Shown: piece by piece, positions 25,241 to 32,546 of the stretch
Layout: every line of letters starts with the position of its first letter
How positions within the stretch are numbered: the stretch's first letter is position 1
NCBI GenBank assembly: GCA_022565635.1
Contig: JAIUMH010000002.1
Location: 1-57,502, forward strand
Reading direction: 5' to 3'
Origin: Flavobacteriaceae bacterium
GTDB taxonomy: Bacteria; Bacteroidota; Bacteroidia; Flavobacteriales; Flavobacteriaceae
Length of the DNA: 57,502 nt
Notes under the pieces: model-generated
Seen by the model: only the letters and a program-made list of their open reading frames with translations
The model's database searches: none
What the model was told of the DNA's origin: nothing
Program-made: the position numbers and the translations under genes

Positions 25241-26386
25241 TTAAGGACTTACAAAGTTCAATCCTACATTAAAATAAAATGGATTCTCTAAGCTATTTAC
25301 CATACCAAAGTCTTGGTTACCAAAGAAGCCTCTAAAGAAATCTCGACTGCCATCTAGTTCATCTGCGTCATAAGACCAATCCCAACGATAACCGGCTTGA
25401 ATACTTGCCCAAATATAGCCTGTTAGCTTAGTTTGAAATTCAATTTTTGGCCTAACTTCACCACGTCTAATTTCGTAAGAATTTCCATTAATCGAATATT
25501 CATCAATATGATAGCTTTGTCCTTCTAAATCAAATCCAGCTAAAAGCAACGAGTTTTTACTGAAGTTATACCTTACGTAGGCTCTTGCAGGAAATAAAAT
25601 TTCCGTTCCCCATTTTCTGTTTTTTGAGGTCCAATCATACATAATTACAGGAACATAATTCATATTCCCTACGCGATAGGTTCTAGAAACTCCAATTCCC
25701 CATCTAAAGTAATCATTTACTCTTCTACCATAAACTGCAGCTGCACTATAACGCAGTGTGTTTAATGGCTGAAAACTATCCAAAGCAAAGTTTCCACTCA
25801 TATCTACTTGGCCTTGAAAAACAATGAATTCAGTTTCATTCATAGGAAAAAACAAGGTGTTGGTCCAATTAATATTACGCAAACCATCCTCGTTTAAAAT
25901 TTGTCCAAGGCCTCTTGCCTCTTGTCCGTTTGGAAGATTAAATCTGCTTTCACCAAAATCAGCATCAGGGCTAATTGAATACCTGGTATCCATGAAATTA
26001 ATCCCTGATTGCCACACAAAACTACTTTTTGAAATGATTGGGATATTGGTATTAATACGAAGTCCACCAGTAAAATTTGCTCTTCCAGATTCTCTTACTC
26101 CAGGATTACTTTCATCTACATCAAAACCTGAACCATTAGATTGTGGAAATCTTACTTCAGAAAATTCATAATTATAAGGTAATTGACCATCAAAGCTTAC
26201 GCTGATAAAACGCTGTGGACTCATTCCAGAAAGAGTTGGTGCCGCATATCTTTTAACTGGGGTATCATCTTCTAATTCAAAATTATCGTACATATCCCAA
26301 TCTTCTTCATCTTCTTGGGCAACTACAATAAACCCAAAAAGAAGTAACAGAAGAAAATAAAACTTTTTTAAGTAAGTGTGTTTCAT
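25241..26386 (-). CDS. outer-membrane beta-barrel protein, DUF6268-like
   Basis: A 381-residue exported protein. The signal peptide (about residues 1-23, ending FIVVAQ) is followed by an acidic stretch EDEEDWDMYDNFELEDD. Strand-rich barrel sequence follows, including NIPIISKSSFVWQSGINFMDTRY, FVYPVIMYDWTSKNRKW-like segments and a terminal strand FYFNVGLNF. The pattern resembles the DUF6268 family of Bacteroidota outer-membrane proteins, whose function is unknown. It is downstream of the DUF2147 gene but separated from it by a terminator, so probably has its own promoter. Confidence 0.65.
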   Translation of the reverse strand: MKHTYLKKFYFLLLLLFGFIVVAQEDEEDWDMYDNFELEDDTPVKRYAAPTLSGMSPQRFISVSFDGQLPYNYEFSEVRFPQSNGSGFDVDESNPGVRESGRANFTGGLRINTNIPIISKSSFVWQSGINFMDTRYSISPDADFGESRFNLPNGQEARGLGQILNEDGLRNINWTNTLFFPMNETEFIVFQGQVDMSGNFALDSFQPLNTLRYSAAAVYGRRVNDYFRWGIGVSRTYRVGNMNYVPVIMYDWTSKNRKWGTEILFPARAYVRYNFSKNSLLLAGFDLEGQSYHIDEYSINGNSYEIRRGEVRPKIEFQTKLTGYIWASIQAGYRWDWSYDADELDGSRDFFRGFFGNQDFGMVNSLENPFYFNVGLNFVSP

Positions 26387-26398
26387 AGCTTTTATTAT

Positions 26399-26432
26399 AA
26401 AAAAAGCTGCTGAGTAAAAAAACTCAACAGCT
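26399..26432 (-). terminator. intrinsic terminator of the DUF2147 gene
   Basis: AGCTGCTGAGT (26405-26415) pairs with ACTCAACAGCT (26422-26432) with one mismatch. On the minus strand it is followed by seven T. It lies 17 bases downstream of the DUF2147 stop codon. Confidence 0.85.
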
Positions 26433-26448
26433 CTTTGAATGAATTAAT

Positions 26449-26898
26449 TTATTTCTTTTTCATTTTTAATCTTCTCCATGTGTCTGAACGCCCAAAAGTT
26501 TTTACACCTATGTACCCTCTAATATCAAGAGTATTTTCGTCTTTCATAGTAATTACACAATCGTAGGTCTCCCCTTTTTCAGGATCGTAGATAGTTCCTT
26601 CTTCCCAAACACCATCTCCTTGATATTCAAAATCCTTTAAAATACGATAACCGCGAAGTGGCACGTCTCTCATACTCTTATCTGGATTATTTTTATCCAA
26701 TTTAGGTTCACCGGTATCGGGATCATTAGGTTCTTTTAACCATACAATTTTACCATAAAATTTATCATCAATTTTATCAATTTTTACTTTTGCTTTTCCA
26801 TGTCCAGGTTCCCATATACCTACTAAAGCATCTGCATCTTGCGCAAAACCAGTTAGACTCAAAACAAATACTGCTGCTAATACAATTGTTTTTTTCAT
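26449..26898 (-). CDS. DUF2147 domain-containing protein
   Basis: A 149-residue exported protein. The signal peptide is residues 1-19 (MKKTIVLAAV to GFAQ). The mature part matches DUF2147: LVGIWEPGHGKAKVKI, FYGKIVWLKEPNDP, PLRGYRILKDFEYQGDGVWEEGTIYDPEKGETY (each typical) and RGYIGVKTFGRSDTW. The fold is lipocalin-like; the role is not established. The start is placed at the ATG before the signal peptide; an in-frame ATG eleven codons upstream would put charged residues before it and is less likely. Confidence 0.88.
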   Translation of the reverse strand: MKKTIVLAAVFVLSLTGFAQDADALVGIWEPGHGKAKVKIDKIDDKFYGKIVWLKEPNDPDTGEPKLDKNNPDKSMRDVPLRGYRILKDFEYQGDGVWEEGTIYDPEKGETYDCVITMKDENTLDIRGYIGVKTFGRSDTWRRLKMKKK

Positions 26899-26948
26899 TT
26901 TATTATAATTTAGTTTGTTGTTTAATATCAATTCTAATGCCGAAAAAT

Positions 26949-27467
26949 TTATTTTTTAACCATTACCTCTATAACCACCTGTAAATCAAATGATATATCT
27001 TCATAAAATTCTTCTTCCAATAAATCAAAATCACCTACAAAAGTGATTTTTTCATCATTTAATGCTTTCAAAACCTCTTCTTGCTTATCAGCTACTTTTA
27101 AATTATAAGAGGTATTGTGTTTAATATTTTTCTCTAAGAGACCTATTCTATTCATGCTTGTATATTTTGATTTCATCTCCATAACCAGCTTATTAATTTT
27201 AGGAAAATCTTCGTTTTCTGGTATGCTTATTTTAATTTCATGAATTCTTGCATCTTTAAAATCTTCAGAAGAAAATTCTTCAGCAAGCAGTTTGTTTACA
27301 TCAAATTCCCAAGAGGCTGTAGCGGTGTTAGATCCTTCAAACATTGGCCCAACTGCATTGAGTTTTAAGGTTGGTGTTTCCACAAAATGAGATTCTGTTT
27401 CTACACTACAAGACCCTAACAATAGTAACATGATTACTAATACTGCGTAATTTTGTATTCTTTTCAT
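26949..27467 (-). CDS. hypothetical lipoprotein
   Basis: A 172-residue protein not assigned to a known family. Its N-terminus (MKRIQNYAVLVIMLLLLGSC) is a clear lipoprotein signal with the lipidated Cys at residue 20. The mature part is acidic, with alternating beta-like segments (TPTLKLNAVGP, ASWEFDVNKLL, ISFDLQVVIEVMV), consistent with a small beta-sandwich in the periplasm or on the surface. An exact -7 element lies 21 bases upstream. The DUF2147 gene follows 50 bases downstream. Confidence 0.7.
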   Translation of the reverse strand: MKRIQNYAVLVIMLLLLGSCSVETESHFVETPTLKLNAVGPMFEGSNTATASWEFDVNKLLAEEFSSEDFKDARIHEIKISIPENEDFPKINKLVMEMKSKYTSMNRIGLLEKNIKHNTSYNLKVADKQEEVLKALNDEKITFVGDFDLLEEEFYEDISFDLQVVIEVMVKK

Positions 27468-27487
27468 ATTTTGTTAATTATTTTGAA

Positions 27488-27495
27488 CAAATCTA
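27488..27495 (-). promoter_or_regulatory. -7 element of the hypothetical lipoprotein promoter
   Basis: On the minus strand this reads TAGATTTG, an exact TAnnTTTG match, 21 bases before the start codon at 27467. No TTG lies at the preferred distance. Confidence 0.5.
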
Positions 27496-27708
27496 TATAT
27501 TTTTCCATTAAAAAAACATTATATTTAAAATGGTTTTCTGATAAAATAAAGCAATCAACTTTAATTTTCAGATAAACAGATAGTTAAACACATTAAAGAA
27601 TAAACGGAATATCCATCAAGTCCTCATAATCTAACCCTACATTTATATAATAATTGAACAAATAAAACAATAAATTTCTAATAATGAAATTTTCACATAA
27701 TTTTTAAC

Positions 27709-27734
27709 TTTTTATTATGCGCGCATAATAAAAA
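27709..27734. promoter_or_regulatory. 26-bp perfect palindrome, probable MarR operator
   Basis: The half-site TTTTTATTATGCG (27709-27721) is followed immediately by its exact reverse complement (27722-27734). It lies just upstream of the TACATTTG -7 element of the marR gene, covering the expected -33 region. MarR dimers bind palindromes of this kind and commonly repress their own promoters, so this is very likely the operator of the regulator at 27765 and its beta-oxidation operon. Confidence 0.75.
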
Positions 27735-27739
27735 ATCAT

Positions 27740-27747
27740 TACATTTG
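27740..27747 (+). promoter_or_regulatory. -7 element of the marR / beta-oxidation operon promoter
   Basis: TACATTTG matches TAnnTTTG exactly and lies 17 bases ahead of the marR start codon. It directly follows the palindromic operator. Confidence 0.65.
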
Positions 27748-27764
27748 ACGAACAGAAATATAGA

Positions 27765-28196
27765 ATGAGAGAAAAGACAATAGATTATGTTTTACGAGCC
27801 ACCTGGATGGCTGTTGCAAAAATGTATAATGAAGAAGCTGGGAAACAAGGAAGTACAATGGCTACTGGCTTTGTTTTATTAAATATAGACCCAGAAGAAG
27901 GAACTCCATCTACTTCATTGGGTCCTAAAATGGGAATGGAAGCCACAAGTCTTTCTCGCACTTTAAAAACAATGGAGACTAAGGGTTTGGTTTCACGTGA
28001 ACGAAACCCCGAAGATGGGAGAAGTGTTCTCATCAAATTAACAGATTTTGGAAAAGAAATGAGAGAATATTCGAAAGGTGTTGTTCTCAAGTTTGATGAA
28101 AAAGTAAAAGAAAATATAAGCGATAAGGATTTGAAAACTTTTATAGAAGTGGCTAACACAATTATAGATTTAATTTCAAATAGAAAAATTTATTAA
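27765..28196 (+). CDS. MarR family transcriptional regulator
   Basis: A 143-residue winged-helix DNA-binding protein. The recognition region is MGMEATSLSRTLKTMETKGLV, about residues 64-84 (shortened here to its key parts: SLSRTLKTME). The wing is SRERNPEDGRSVLIKLTDFG. Helices at both ends would form the dimer. It is the first gene of an operon with beta-oxidation genes and starts 15 bases before the hydroxyacyl-CoA dehydrogenase gene. By analogy with acyl-CoA-responsive regulators, it may sense a fatty acid or acyl-CoA; this is inference. A 26-bp palindrome at its promoter suggests autoregulation. Confidence 0.92.
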   Translation: MREKTIDYVLRATWMAVAKMYNEEAGKQGSTMATGFVLLNIDPEEGTPSTSLGPKMGMEATSLSRTLKTMETKGLVSRERNPEDGRSVLIKLTDFGKEMREYSKGVVLKFDEKVKENISDKDLKTFIEVANTIIDLISNRKIY

Positions 28197-28217
28197 TCAT
28201 ACTTTAATTAATTGTAT

Positions 28218-30623
28218 ATGAAACGAAGAATAAATAAAGTTGCAGTCATCGGATCAGGTATTATGGGTAGCGGTATAGCTTGTCATTTTGCCAACATTGG
28301 TGTCGAGGTATTGTTGCTGGATATTGTTCCTAGAGAACTCAACGAAAAAGAAAAAAAACAAGGATTGAGCCTTGAAGACAAACCCGTTAGAAACAGGATT
28401 GTGAATGAGGCGCTTCAATCTTCTTTAAAATCGAATCCTTCACCAATTTATCATCAAGATTTTGCTAAGCGAATTACCACTGGTAATTTGGAAGATGACA
28501 TTTCAAAAGTGAAAGATGCCGATTGGATTATTGAGGTTGTTGTTGAACGCCTAGATATCAAAAAACAGGTTTTTGATAACCTAGAAAAACACCGAAAGCC
28601 GGGCACTTTAATTACTTCCAATACTTCTGGAATTCCGATTAAATTTATGAATGAAGGAAGAAGTGACGATTTCAAAAAGCATTTCTGCGGAACGCATTTT
28701 TTTAATCCGCCTCGTTACTTAAAGCTTTTCGAAGTTATTCCTGGACCTGATACTTCTAACGAAGTTATTAAATTTTTAGAAGAATATGGTGAAAAATTCT
28801 TAGGTAAAACTTCTGTTGTAGCTAAAGACACTCCTGCTTTTATTGGAAACCGCGTCGGAATTTTCTCTATTATGTCTTTATTTCACCAAGTGAAAGACTT
28901 GGACATGACTATTGAAGAAATTGATAAACTTACCGGTCCCTTAATTGGAAGACCAAAATCAGCTACTTTTAGAACGGTAGACGTGGTTGGTTTAGATACC
29001 TTAGTTCACGTTGCCAATGGATTGCATGAAAATTGCCCAAAAGATGAACGTAACGACCTGTTTAAACTTCCTGATTTTATTGAGAAAATGAAGGAAAACG
29101 AGTGGTTAGGTAGCAAGTCTGGTCAAGGTTTTTATAAAAAAGTAAAAAACAAAGACGGTTCTAGCGAAATCAAATCATTGGATTTAAATAGCATGGAATA
29201 CCGCGATAAGGAAAGCCCGCGTTTTGAATTGATGAATAAAACAAAATCGATTGATAATGTTGCTGAGCGTTTTCCTATTTTAATTGAAGACGACAGTAAA
29301 GCAGGAAAATTCTTCAGAAAGAACTTCGCCGCTTTATTTGCTTACGTGCAAAATAGGATTCCAGAAATTTCAGACGAATTATACAAAATTGATGATGCCA
29401 TGAAAGCAGGCTTCGGCTGGCAACATGGACCGTTTCAAATTTGGGATGCGGTAGGTCTTGAAAAAGGAATCGAACTAATGAAGGAAGAAGGTTATGAAGT
29501 AGCCCAATGGATTCAAGATATATCGGCTTCTTCGCAGAAATCTTTTTATTCAGTAAAAGACGGGAACACCTATTATTATGATATTCCTAAGAAAGAGCAA
29601 ACCAAAATACCAGGTCAGGACGCATTCATCATTCTAGACAACATTCGCGAAAGCAAAAAAGTTTTTGAAAACAAAGGAGTTTCGGTACAAGACTTAGGAG
29701 ATGGAATTCTAAATGTAGAATTCAGAAGTAAAATGAATTCTATTGATGGAGATGTTTTAAACGGATTAAATCACGCCATTGATTTAGCTGAAAAAGAATA
29801 CAACGGATTGGTTGTTTCTAATAACGGTCAGAATTTTTCTGTAGGTGCAAACATAGGTATGATTTTCATGTTTGCTGTTGAACAAGAATATGAAGAATTA
29901 AATGGAGCCATCAAATATTTTCAAGATACCATGATGCGCATGCGTTATTCTTCTATTCCAACTGTAGCAGCACCACATCAAATGGCTTTAGGTGGTGGAT
30001 GTGAATTGAGTTTACATGCCGACAAAGTAGTTGCTTCTGCAGAAACCTATATTGGGTTAGTAGAATTTGGGGTTGGTGTAATTCCTGGTGGTGGAGGTTC
30101 TAAAGAAATGACCTTAAGAGCTGCGCAAACTTTCCAAAAAGATGATGTAGAATTGAACCGTTTACGTGAACATTTCTTAACCATTGGAATGGCTAAAGTA
30201 GCTAAATCAGCTCACGAAGCATACGATTTAAATATTCTTCAAAAAGGAAAAGATATTGTTGTTGTAAATGACAACAGAAGAATTGCAACCGCTAAAAAAC
30301 ATGCTTTATTAATGGCTGAACAAGGTTACACAAAACCGGTAAAAACCAATAACGTAAAGGTATTAGGAAGACAAGCCTTGGGAGCATTTTTGGTAGGAAC
30401 AGACCAAATGATGGCTGGTAAATACATCAGCGAACACGATAAGAAAATTGCCAATAAGTTAGCTTATGTCATGTCGGGTGGCGATTTATCAGCCCCAACC
30501 ATGGTAAGCGAGCAATATTTATTAGACCTAGAACGCGAAGCATTTTTATCGCTTTGTGGAGAACGAAAAACGCTAGAGCGTATTCAGCATATGATTAAGA
30601 AAGGAAAACCCTTACGTAATTAG
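28218..30623 (+). CDS. bifunctional 3-hydroxyacyl-CoA dehydrogenase / enoyl-CoA hydratase
   Basis: An 801-residue beta-oxidation enzyme for the hydration and NAD-linked oxidation steps. The N-terminal Rossmann domain has GSGIMGSG (residues 12-19). The dehydrogenase core has THFFNPPRYLKLFEVIPG and KDTPAFIGNRVG, then a second dehydrogenase C-terminal domain. The crotonase domain is at the C-terminus (about 490-710): FSVGANIGMIF (oxyanion hole), MALGGGCELSLHAD and ETYIGLVEFGVGVIPGGGG with the catalytic Glu. The order dehydrogenase-hydratase is the reverse of E. coli FadB. ATG 28218 is chosen; a TTG two codons earlier is less likely. It should form a complex with the thiolase encoded downstream. 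Confidence 0.95.
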   Translation: MKRRINKVAVIGSGIMGSGIACHFANIGVEVLLLDIVPRELNEKEKKQGLSLEDKPVRNRIVNEALQSSLKSNPSPIYHQDFAKRITTGNLEDDISKVKDADWIIEVVVERLDIKKQVFDNLEKHRKPGTLITSNTSGIPIKFMNEGRSDDFKKHFCGTHFFNPPRYLKLFEVIPGPDTSNEVIKFLEEYGEKFLGKTSVVAKDTPAFIGNRVGIFSIMSLFHQVKDLDMTIEEIDKLTGPLIGRPKSATFRTVDVVGLDTLVHVANGLHENCPKDERNDLFKLPDFIEKMKENEWLGSKSGQGFYKKVKNKDGSSEIKSLDLNSMEYRDKESPRFELMNKTKSIDNVAERFPILIEDDSKAGKFFRKNFAALFAYVQNRIPEISDELYKIDDAMKAGFGWQHGPFQIWDAVGLEKGIELMKEEGYEVAQWIQDISASSQKSFYSVKDGNTYYYDIPKKEQTKIPGQDAFIILDNIRESKKVFENKGVSVQDLGDGILNVEFRSKMNSIDGDVLNGLNHAIDLAEKEYNGLVVSNNGQNFSVGANIGMIFMFAVEQEYEELNGAIKYFQDTMMRMRYSSIPTVAAPHQMALGGGCELSLHADKVVASAETYIGLVEFGVGVIPGGGGSKEMTLRAAQTFQKDDVELNRLREHFLTIGMAKVAKSAHEAYDLNILQKGKDIVVVNDNRRIATAKKHALLMAEQGYTKPVKTNNVKVLGRQALGAFLVGTDQMMAGKYISEHDKKIANKLAYVMSGGDLSAPTMVSEQYLLDLEREAFLSLCGERKTLERIQHMIKKGKPLRN

Positions 30624-30682
30624 ATTTAAGAACAAAGTACTGAGAATATAAGTAAGAGACTAATCTTTTAAAATTAGAAATT

Positions 30683-31033
30683 ATGCACAAATTTGAAGAT
30701 TTAAAAATATGGAAAAAAGCAATAGATGTAGCTGAAAAAAGCTATAGACTAACGGCAGACTTTCCAAATGATGAAAAGTACAATCTTACTTCTCAAATTA
30801 GAAAAAGTGCAGTTTCAATTCCTTCAAATATTGCAGAAGGAGCTGGAAGAAATACTAATGGAGAATTCAAACAATTCTTAGGTATAGCTAATGGATCATC
30901 ATTTGAATTGATTACTCAACTTTTCCTTTCAGAAAGGCTGAATCTATTACAAAAAGAAATAGCACAACCCGTAATTAAGGAAATTGTAGAAGTTTGTAAA
31001 ATGAATTATTCACTACAAAAATCTATATCCTAA
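30683..31033 (+). CDS. four-helix-bundle protein (S23 / 23S rRNA intervening-sequence family)
   Basis: A 116-residue helical protein. FEDLKIWKKAIDVAEKSY, the IRKSAVSIPSNIAEGAGR motif and FKQFLGIANGSSFELITQL are diagnostic of the four-helix-bundle family first noted in rRNA intervening sequences. Members are common as scattered single genes in Bacteroidota; their function is unknown, although related bundles bind nucleic acids in diversity-generating retroelements. It lies between the dehydrogenase and thiolase genes of a beta-oxidation operon. On its right is an AT-rich spacer of repeated ACTAAATACT-like units. This looks like a later insertion into the operon. Confidence 0.9.
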   Translation: MHKFEDLKIWKKAIDVAEKSYRLTADFPNDEKYNLTSQIRKSAVSIPSNIAEGAGRNTNGEFKQFLGIANGSSFELITQLFLSERLNLLQKEIAQPVIKEIVEVCKMNYSLQKSIS

Positions 31034-31081
31034 ATACTTAATTCTCAATACTAACTACTTAATACTAAATACTAAATACTA
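31031..31081. repeat. short AT-rich tandem units before the thiolase gene
   Basis: The spacer consists of variations on TAATACTAAATACT, e.g. AATACTAACTACTTAATACT followed by two copies of AAATACT. Similar words (TTAAGTACAAAG, TAGAGGT) reappear in the spacer after the thiolase gene, suggesting a common repeat family. Confidence 0.55.
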
Positions 31082-31087
31082 GAAAAA

Positions 31088-32275
31088 ATGAAAACAGCAT
31101 ATATAGTAAAAGGATACAGAACCGCAGTAGGAAAAGCCAATAAAGGTGTATTCCGATTTAAGCGACCAGATGATTTAGCCGCAGAAACCATTCAATACAT
31201 GATGGAACAACTGCCAGATTTTGACAAAACAAAAATTGACGATGTGATTGTAGGTAACGCTATGCCGGAAGCTGAACAAGGTTTAAACGTTGGTCGGTTA
31301 ATCTCCTTAATGGGATTAAAAACCGAAGAAGTACCTGGAGTAACCGTGAATCGTTACTGCGCATCAGGAATTGAAACCATTGCCATGGCAAGTGCAAAAA
31401 TTTCCAGTGGAATGGCCGATTGTATCATAGCCGGAGGAGCAGAAAGCATGAGTTATATTCCTATGGGTGGTTACAAACCCGTTCCCAACTACCAAATTGG
31501 TAAAGAAGGAAACGAAAGCTACTATTGGGGAATGGGATTAACTGCGGAAGCGGTTGCTGAAAAATACAAAGTGAGTCGTGAAGACCAAGATCAATTTGCT
31601 TACAACTCGCACATGAAAGCCTTAAAGGCGCAAGAAGAAAACCGATTTAAAAATCAAATTGCCCCGATTAATGTAGAAGAAGTCTATTTGGACGCTAACA
31701 ACAAAAAAGCAACAAAAAGCTACACCGTAACACAAGATGAAGGGCCTAGAAAAGGAACAAGTATTGAAGCTTTAAATAAACTTCGACCTGTTTTTGCTGA
31801 AGGTGGAAGCGTAACCGCAGGAAATTCATCGCAAACTAGTGATGGTGCGGCTTTTGTAATGGTAGTAAGTGAGCAATTTATGAAAGAGCATAACTTAGAG
31901 CCAATAGCTCGTCTAGTAAGCTATGCTACCGTAGGTGTTGAGCCAAAAATCATGGGAATTGGTCCAGTAAAAGCTATTCCAAAAGCCTTAAAGCAAGCAG
32001 GATTGAAAAAAGAAGACATCGAATTGATTGAACTTAACGAAGCTTTTGCTTCACAATCTTTAGCTGTTGTTCGCGAGTTAGACCTCAATCAAGACATTGT
32101 AAATGTAAATGGTGGTGCTATTTCACTCGGACACCCTCTAGGTTGTACAGGAGGAAAACTTTCTGTTCAATTATTTGATGAAATGAAACAACGAAGCCTT
32201 AAAAACAAATACGGAATGGTAACCATGTGTGTAGGAACTGGACAAGGAGCCGCTGGAATTTATGAGGTTTTTTAG
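31088..32275 (+). CDS. acetyl-CoA C-acyltransferase (thiolase)
   Basis: A 395-residue thiolase that cleaves 3-ketoacyl-CoA with CoA in the last step of beta-oxidation. Cys91 in VNRYCASGIE is the nucleophile. NEAFASQSL, GGAISLGHPLGCTG (His) and MCVGTGQGAAG (second Cys) are all intact. A biosynthetic acetoacetyl-CoA thiolase role is possible, but its place next to the hydroxyacyl-CoA dehydrogenase and acyl-CoA dehydrogenase favours degradation. Confidence 0.95.
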   Translation: MKTAYIVKGYRTAVGKANKGVFRFKRPDDLAAETIQYMMEQLPDFDKTKIDDVIVGNAMPEAEQGLNVGRLISLMGLKTEEVPGVTVNRYCASGIETIAMASAKISSGMADCIIAGGAESMSYIPMGGYKPVPNYQIGKEGNESYYWGMGLTAEAVAEKYKVSREDQDQFAYNSHMKALKAQEENRFKNQIAPINVEEVYLDANNKKATKSYTVTQDEGPRKGTSIEALNKLRPVFAEGGSVTAGNSSQTSDGAAFVMVVSEQFMKEHNLEPIARLVSYATVGVEPKIMGIGPVKAIPKALKQAGLKKEDIELIELNEAFASQSLAVVRELDLNQDIVNVNGGAISLGHPLGCTGGKLSVQLFDEMKQRSLKNKYGMVTMCVGTGQGAAGIYEVF

Positions 32276-32546
32276 TGGTTAGAGGTTAGAGGTTAGTATT
32301 AAGTACAAAGTATTAAGAAGTGAGAAATTTTGAATTTTAACCTGCCCGACTAAGCTGGTCAGGCGGGATTATGAATTATGAATTTTAAATTAAGCTGAAG
32401 CTCTGTGAATTTTGTGACTTTATGGTAAAAAAAGAAGTGAGAATTAAGTACAAAGTAGTGAGAAATTGTGAATTTTAAATTACATTAAATCTTTGCGCCT
32501 TAGCGACTTTGCGAGATAATAAACAAAAATTAGAAAAAAAGAAAAA
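32276..32546. repeat. mosaic of intergenic repeats between thiolase and acyl-CoA dehydrogenase
   Basis: This spacer of 271 bases is built of repeats. TTAGAGG units lie near 32280-32296. A direct imperfect repeat starting ATTAAGTACAAAGTA occurs at 32298-32340 and 32443-32478. A GC-rich interrupted palindrome lies at about 32341-32367 (CCTGCCCGAC...GGCGGG). A GCGCCTTAGCGACTTTGCG word is at about 32494-32512. No gene is present; a short open frame on the minus strand here is not convincing. Confidence 0.65.

Noticed and set aside
27785-28159. 124-codon frame antisense to marR
   Set aside because: It lies wholly inside a well-supported gene on the other strand and shows no motif.
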